Shown here: positions 5,254 to 8,605 of the stretch, piece after piece
Position numbering within the stretch: position 1 is the stretch's first letter
How the letters are laid out: every line of letters begins with the position of its first letter
NCBI GenBank assembly: GCA_016186375.1
Contig: JACPLS010000037.1
Coordinates: 1 to 8,605, forward strand
DNA from: Candidatus Pacearchaeota archaeon
Lineage (GTDB): Archaea; Nanobdellota; Nanobdellia; Pacearchaeales; GW2011-AR1
Direction of reading: 5' to 3'
DNA: 8,605 nt
Program-made: the position numbers and the translations under genes
Notes under the pieces: model-generated
Databases searched by the model: none
What the model saw: the letters and a program-made list of their open reading frames with translations, nothing else
What the model was told of the DNA's origin: nothing

Positions 5254-5643
5254 ATGACGGATAATCATGTAGATGGTAGAAATACTTTAAGAGAACCCAA
5301 TAACAATCTAAAAGAATTAGCTAGTTTCGAATGTAATGGAAGGGGAGGAAAGAGTCATTATTTTCATATTAAAAATAATCTTTGTAGTGGTCTAGAGGCT
5401 GGATTAGGAGCACTAAAAAGAATTAATGGAGAGAAAAAAGAATCCTTAATAAAACTTGTAGAAAAATCTTTTGAACTTATTGTTATTTACGAAAAACTAA
5501 TGAAAGAATATCCTTATTTTAGGAAGGGTGAACTTGAAACTGAAAGAGGATATTTCCCCGATATTGTTGATTTTGGTATACGAAATGGAATAGAAAATTA
5601 TATTATGGAGTCAGAGAAAAGATTAACAGGTAGATTTAATTAA
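5254..5643 (+). CDS. Hypothetical protein (129 aa)
   Basis: Family not recognised. A soluble, charged protein with an Asn-rich N-terminus (EPNNNLKEL), a Gly/His segment (CNGRGGKSHYFHIKN), a helical middle (LIKLVEKSFELIVIYEKLMKEYP) and a C-terminal part with YFPDIVDFGIRNGIENYIM. The two cysteines are far apart, and no signal peptide or membrane span is visible. It has its own leaderless BRE/TATA promoter, so it is independent of the upstream operon. It ends one base before the converging glycosyltransferase gene. The ATG is fixed by the TATA spacing and by the lack of an upstream in-frame alternative near the promoter. Confidence 0.75.
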   Translation: MTDNHVDGRNTLREPNNNLKELASFECNGRGGKSHYFHIKNNLCSGLEAGLGALKRINGEKKESLIKLVEKSFELIVIYEKLMKEYPYFRKGELETERGYFPDIVDFGIRNGIENYIMESEKRLTGRFN

Positions 5644-5644
5644 A

Positions 5645-6613
5645 TTATTTTTCCTTAAAATCTCTCAATATTCCTTCTTTTATCATTTTAATATGTTTTA
5701 TGCAATAAAAAAGAGATTTGATATAAAATTTCATCTTTAGGTAATCGTTCATTTTCCTCGAGATCAGAAATTTAATAGGTCTTAAAAGAGATATTCCTAT
5801 TAAAGACCATATAAAAATTACTTTTTCCCTCCAATTTTTATTTAAATTTTTAAAATTAAAGTAAAAATGATCAATCTGATTGATAAATGACATTTTTTCG
5901 GTAGGATATCTTTCAATATTTGAAACTCTATGTGTTAATTTTGCATAAGGAGTTATAAAGAGTGAATTAGGATATTTCATATATAAACGATAACTAAAAT
6001 CGATGTCTTCTGCTATTGTATATCCCAGAAGATTTTCATCAAATTTCTGTCTGATAAAAACAGTCTTCAAATAATTCATATTAACTCCGGAAATCCATTC
6101 AGAATTAATCACTTTGCTTAATGAAATGGGATATGTATTTCCATAAGCAGAGATTATTCTTGCGTTTTCTTCTTCAGAATACGAAAGAAAGAAAATCTTT
6201 CTCAGTATCTTCTCAGCTTTTCCCATTTTTAAAATCTCAGGAGAAGAAACATAAGCTGCAACTCCTTTTGCCTCTTTGTGAGTATTAAAAACTTTTAAAA
6301 TTTCATTAAAATAGTTCTCTCCAATATCTACATCATCATCTATAAAACAAATGATCTTTGTTCCTCCAGAAGCTTTCCTCACACCCAAATTTCTAGCTAT
6401 TGTTATAGAGGGTGTCTTGGAAAAAACATACTTCACTTTTCTGTTTCTAATTTTTTTTATAAGCTCATATGTCTTCTTATCAGTACTTTGGTCAACTATA
6501 ATTATTTCTCTTAAGTCTTTCAAATTTTTTTTTAAAGCTAATAGAGTTAATTTAAGATCAACAACTCTATTATAGGTTGGTATTATTACACTAATATCAC
6601 TTGCTTTATACAT
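5645..6613 (-). CDS. Family 2 glycosyltransferase with C-terminal membrane segment
   Basis: 322 aa, GT-A fold. The nucleotide-binding start is SVIIPTYNR (8-16) with REIIIVDQSTD (35-45). The metal and sugar-nucleotide motif is FIDDDVD (90-96), and the catalytic-base region is AEDIDFSYRL (201-210). A hydrophobic stretch around residues 264-283 followed by basic residues suggests attachment to the inner face of the cytoplasmic membrane. It likely adds a sugar to a lipid-linked or surface glycan, with donor and acceptor unknown. The ATG at 6613 has GAAGGA 5 nt upstream and a weak TATA-like element 30 nt upstream. Divergent from the SDR gene and convergent with the 129-aa gene (1 bp between stops). 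Confidence 0.9.
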   Translation of the reverse strand: MYKASDISVIIPTYNRVVDLKLTLLALKKNLKDLREIIIVDQSTDKKTYELIKKIRNRKVKYVFSKTPSITIARNLGVRKASGGTKIICFIDDDVDIGENYFNEILKVFNTHKEAKGVAAYVSSPEILKMGKAEKILRKIFFLSYSEEENARIISAYGNTYPISLSKVINSEWISGVNMNYLKTVFIRQKFDENLLGYTIAEDIDFSYRLYMKYPNSLFITPYAKLTHRVSNIERYPTEKMSFINQIDHFYFNFKNLNKNWREKVIFIWSLIGISLLRPIKFLISRKMNDYLKMKFYIKSLFYCIKHIKMIKEGILRDFKEK

Positions 6614-6634
6614 AATAATCCTTCTTTATATGAG

Positions 6635-6650
6635 TTAAAAAATGTTACTT
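6635..6650 (-). promoter_or_regulatory. Weak TATA-like promoter of the glycosyltransferase
   Basis: On the minus strand ATTTTTTAA begins at 6643, 30 nt before the ATG at 6613, preceded by AAGTAAC. The spacing fits the other promoters, but the TATA match is poor. Confidence 0.3.
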
Positions 6651-6707
6651 TTGTAAAAACTTCATTGATAAATTAACTACTTAAATAAACAAAATTTTCA
6701 CAATATC

Positions 6708-6715
6708 TTTATAAA
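6708..6715 (+). promoter_or_regulatory. Archaeal TATA box of the SDR gene, leaderless
   Basis: TTTATAAA begins 29 nt before the ATG at 6737, so the transcript should begin at the start codon. It lies in the 123-bp divergent gap shared with the minus-strand glycosyltransferase. Confidence 0.7.
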
Positions 6716-6736
6716 TCCTTTAAATGGCCAACAATA

Positions 6737-7468
6737 ATGGTTAGCGTAATAATTACTGGCGGCACAAGAGGAATAGGAAGAGCAATTTCAACAAAACTAA
6801 TTAATGAAGGATATCATATTTATGCAATTTACAGAAATAGGCATGAAGAAGCTCAAAAATTTAGTGAACAATTTGATTCAATAAACATTAGTTTACATCA
6901 AGTCGATATATCTAACAGAGATGAAGTTTCCGATTTTTTTAATAAAATAAGAATGTCATCAATTGAAACTATTGCACTTGTTAACAATGCAGGCATATAT
7001 CATGTTCCACAAAAGAAAAATGAAGAAGATGTTTTCAAAAGTAATGTTCTTGGCACACATTATATGACTAACGCATTTGCAGAATACAGAAGAGCTGGAA
7101 ATTTCATTGATATTGGAGCAGTAGTAAATATTGGAAGCACTACGGGAATGCATGGACCTACTGGATCAGAAATTTACGCAGCATCTAAATCAGCAATGCA
7201 TAGATTAATATCTGTTCAAGCTTATAAATTCGCAAAAGAGAATATCTTGCATATAAATACAATAGCCCCGGGACCAGTACCAACAGAGTTATTGTTATCG
7301 GTTCCAGCTTCACAGGGAATTGATAAAATGACAGCTCAAACTCCCACTGGAAGATTAACAAAACCCGAAGAAATTGCAGTATTAGCTTATTTCTTAATAA
7401 AAAACAGAAACTTAAATATTGTGGGTGCTGAAATTTCAATTGACGGTGGAAGAATTCTTGGTTTTTGA
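6737..7468 (+). CDS. Short-chain dehydrogenase/reductase (FabG-like SDR)
   Basis: 243 aa, the length of a classical SDR with a Rossmann fold. The cofactor motif is TGGTRGIG (7-14), followed by an Arg-bearing IYRNR after strand 2, which favours NADP(H). NNAG is at 83-86 and the active-site tetrad is Asn103, Ser134, Tyr147 and Lys151 (YAASK). PGPVPT is at 178-183 and the C-terminal ISIDGGR is typical. It reduces a keto group or oxidises an alcohol; family members include 3-oxoacyl-ACP reductase and sugar or polyol dehydrogenases, and the substrate is not evident. Lying between two glycosyltransferases, it may act in sugar modification, but it has its own promoter and opposite strand. The start is set by the TATA spacing. 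Confidence 0.93.
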   Translation: MVSVIITGGTRGIGRAISTKLINEGYHIYAIYRNRHEEAQKFSEQFDSINISLHQVDISNRDEVSDFFNKIRMSSIETIALVNNAGIYHVPQKKNEEDVFKSNVLGTHYMTNAFAEYRRAGNFIDIGAVVNIGSTTGMHGPTGSEIYAASKSAMHRLISVQAYKFAKENILHINTIAPGPVPTELLLSVPASQGIDKMTAQTPTGRLTKPEEIAVLAYFLIKNRNLNIVGAEISIDGGRILGF

Positions 7469-7474
7469 TTTTTT
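7469..7474 (+). terminator. T6 run after the SDR stop (archaeal-type terminator)
   Basis: Six T directly follow the TGA, with five more just before it (7462-7466). T-runs without a stem end archaeal transcripts, which suits the 11-bp gap before the converging glycosyltransferase stop. Confidence 0.5.
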
Positions 7475-7479
7475 AACCT

Positions 7480-8394
7480 TTAATTCTTCTTAAAAACATC
7501 AACGCTTTGACTGCCAGATAAAAATCCCTTCCAAAATCCTTTAATATAATTAAAATGTAACATTGGGGTCAAAGCAAGATAATGGGGATATAATGAAAAC
7601 CCTTTGTTAAAAGGATAACTAATAATAAATGCAGGAAGACCGATAATAGGAATAGCTTTTAGAAATCCAACATACCATCTTGGCATTTTATTTCCGTGCA
7701 TTCTGACTAAAGTGCCAAATCCATTAGCATACTGAGTAATTTTTTCAAGTCTTGTCTTGAAATCTGTAGGATGAAAATGTAAAATTGTCGAATCTGGATA
7801 AATTATTTTTCCTTCTTTTTTTAGTTTTATATAAAGATCGAAATCCTCCCCAGCAGTCCTAAAATCCCTGTCATTAAATAAACCTAGTTTTTTAAAAACA
7901 GACAAACGATAAGCACACCCTTTCTCATCTAATAAAGGAGTTATCGTGCCTTTTTCTTGTAACATTATGGCTTGAGCTCTACTATCAAGGCGATTCCATA
8001 ATTCTTCAGGAAATTGAACTTTAGATACTGTAGCTACAACTTCTTCGTCATCAAAAGGTTTTATTAAATTACTAAGCCATAATTCATTTGAAGGAACACA
8101 ATCTTGTTGAAGCACTACAACAATCTCTTGTTTAGCAGCTTTTAATCCTATATTCATAGATGAAGCAAAGCTCAAGTTCTCATCAACTTTAATTACTTTA
8201 ATTATCATCTTCTTAGATTTTTTCTTAAATCTGTTTACAAATTCAATACTTTCATCATTCATTTTCTTATTAACAACAATAAATTCAATATAATAATCTG
8301 ATTTTTGGTTTTCCAGAGCCTTTAATATTCTTTCCAATAAATTCAAATTTGGCTGATAAAGATTAAATACCAATGATACGTTCTTTTCTTTCAT
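7480..8394 (-). CDS. Family 2 glycosyltransferase (rhamnosyltransferase-like)
   Basis: 304 aa with a GT-A core. SLVFNLYQPN at the N-terminus stands for the usual V-x-Y-N segment. IEFIVVNKK is at 36-44, and the DxD position reads LQQDCVPS (95-102), a variant in which only the last Asp remains. The catalytic region is AGEDFDLYIKL (181-191), and HFHP at 206-209 resembles a C-terminal metal or acceptor His motif. Hydrophobic stretches near 242-260 suggest membrane association. It probably transfers a sugar to a cell-surface glycan; the sugar is unknown. The ATG at 8394 lies 30 nt from a TATA box and ends a leaderless transcript start. Not obviously the same subfamily as the glycosyltransferase at 5645-6613. 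Confidence 0.88.
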   Translation of the reverse strand: MKEKNVSLVFNLYQPNLNLLERILKALENQKSDYYIEFIVVNKKMNDESIEFVNRFKKKSKKMIIKVIKVDENLSFASSMNIGLKAAKQEIVVVLQQDCVPSNELWLSNLIKPFDDEEVVATVSKVQFPEELWNRLDSRAQAIMLQEKGTITPLLDEKGCAYRLSVFKKLGLFNDRDFRTAGEDFDLYIKLKKEGKIIYPDSTILHFHPTDFKTRLEKITQYANGFGTLVRMHGNKMPRWYVGFLKAIPIIGLPAFIISYPFNKGFSLYPHYLALTPMLHFNYIKGFWKGFLSGSQSVDVFKKN

Positions 8395-8416
8395 ATATCT
8401 GCACCATTTTTGGGAA

Positions 8417-8424
8417 TATATAAA
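8417..8424 (-). promoter_or_regulatory. Archaeal TATA box of the second glycosyltransferase, leaderless
   Basis: Minus-strand TTTATATA begins at 8424, 30 nt before the ATG at 8394, preceded by AACAATA at the BRE position. The transcript should start at or next to the ATG. Confidence 0.7.
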
Positions 8425-8474
8425 TATTGTTGATATTATATACTGTTAACTTTAGAGGAAATAATACAAGTTAA

Positions 8475-8487
8475 TGCCCTTCGGGCA
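8475..8487 (-). terminator. GC-rich hairpin downstream of the edge gene
   Basis: TGCCC (8475-8479), loop TTC, GGGCA (8483-8487) form a perfect 5-bp stem, seven bases past the stop of the minus-strand edge gene and followed on that strand by TTAACTTGTATTATTT. It is much richer in GC than its surroundings. It could be a transcript end or part of a repeated element; one copy only is seen here. Confidence 0.35.
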
Positions 8488-8493
8488 GCTCCG

Positions 8494-8605
8494 CTAAGAC
8501 AATCGTTGCATTTCTAACCAAACAGTTATTTTTGATTTATCAATTGGTGGAGGTTTCTTGCAATACATGATAAATTCCATCTCATTATGACATTTTGGGC
8601 ATATA
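8494..8605 (-). CDS. C-terminus of a CxxC (zinc-ribbon-like) protein, 5' partial
   Basis: An open frame enters from the right edge and gives ICPKCHNEMEFIMYC followed by KKPPPIDKSKITV and WLEMQRLS, then TAG at 8494-8496. Two cysteines as CPKC and a third ten residues later (YC) look like half or more of a zinc ribbon near the C-terminus. Most of the protein lies off-window, so length and function cannot be stated. It reads away from the edge on the same strand as the glycosyltransferase at 7480-8394, but the TATA box in between makes the two separate transcripts. Confidence 0.5.
   Translation of the reverse strand, partial: ICPKCHNEMEFIMYCKKPPPIDKSKITVWLEMQRLS

Larger units (their letters stand above)
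8395..8493. other. Intergenic gap between edge gene and glycosyltransferase
   Basis: Contains the minus-strand TATA box and the GC-rich hairpin listed separately. No frame with coding character was seen in the rest. Confidence 0.5.

Noticed and set aside
6351..6575. Plus-strand 74-codon frame with hydrophobic stretches.
   Set aside because: Lies wholly antisense to the core of the glycosyltransferase, covering its conserved DDDVD region.
7185..7439. Antisense 84-codon frame inside the SDR gene.
   Set aside because: The SDR catalytic motifs are read on the other strand; this is a shadow.
1..8605. CRISPR array, insertion sequence, rRNA, tRNA or replication origin.
   Set aside because: No regularly spaced repeats, transposase-like frame, structural RNA signature or iteron cluster was seen on either strand.

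Overview
The window looks like AT-rich archaeal DNA. Three genes (5254 +, 6737 + and 8394 -) have a TATA box starting 29-30 nt before the start codon, which is the classic archaeal layout for leaderless transcripts. One gene product also resembles the archaeal asparagine synthetase that evolved from asparaginyl-tRNA synthetase. A small-genome lineage such as a DPANN archaeon is possible, but that is a guess; no rRNA or tRNA gene is present to place it.

Left part (1-1276): the 3' part of a cystathionine gamma-lyase/gamma-synthase family PLP gene is followed by about 290 bp without a convincing gene. This gap holds palindromes, two candidate promoters, a 7-bp hairpin and a perfect 10+10 inverted repeat that overlaps the second promoter.

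Middle part (1277-4921): a tightly packed plus-strand operon with ATGA overlaps. In order it encodes an unknown 66-aa protein, a catalytic-core AsnRS/AspRS paralogue without an anticodon-binding domain, a small cupin, an unknown 241-aa protein with an N-terminal Cys/His cluster, possible 19-aa and 11-aa microORFs, and a truncated AlaRS-like catalytic core. The last is split by a -1 frame change at a run of nine A. Two class II aminoacyl-tRNA synthetase cores, both lacking the tRNA-decoding parts, in one operon with a cupin and small proteins suggest amino-acid (or other carboxylate) activation outside translation. I do not recognise this combination as a described pathway. Its substrate and acceptor are unknown.

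Right part (4908-8605): a probable broken small gene (4908-5200), an orphan 129-aa gene, a family 2 glycosyltransferase (minus), an SDR oxidoreductase (plus), a second family 2 glycosyltransferase (minus), and at the edge the C-terminus of a CxxC protein (minus). These look like individually transcribed genes in alternating orientation, with surface-glycan genes prominent.

No CRISPR array, insertion sequence, tRNA, rRNA or origin was seen.
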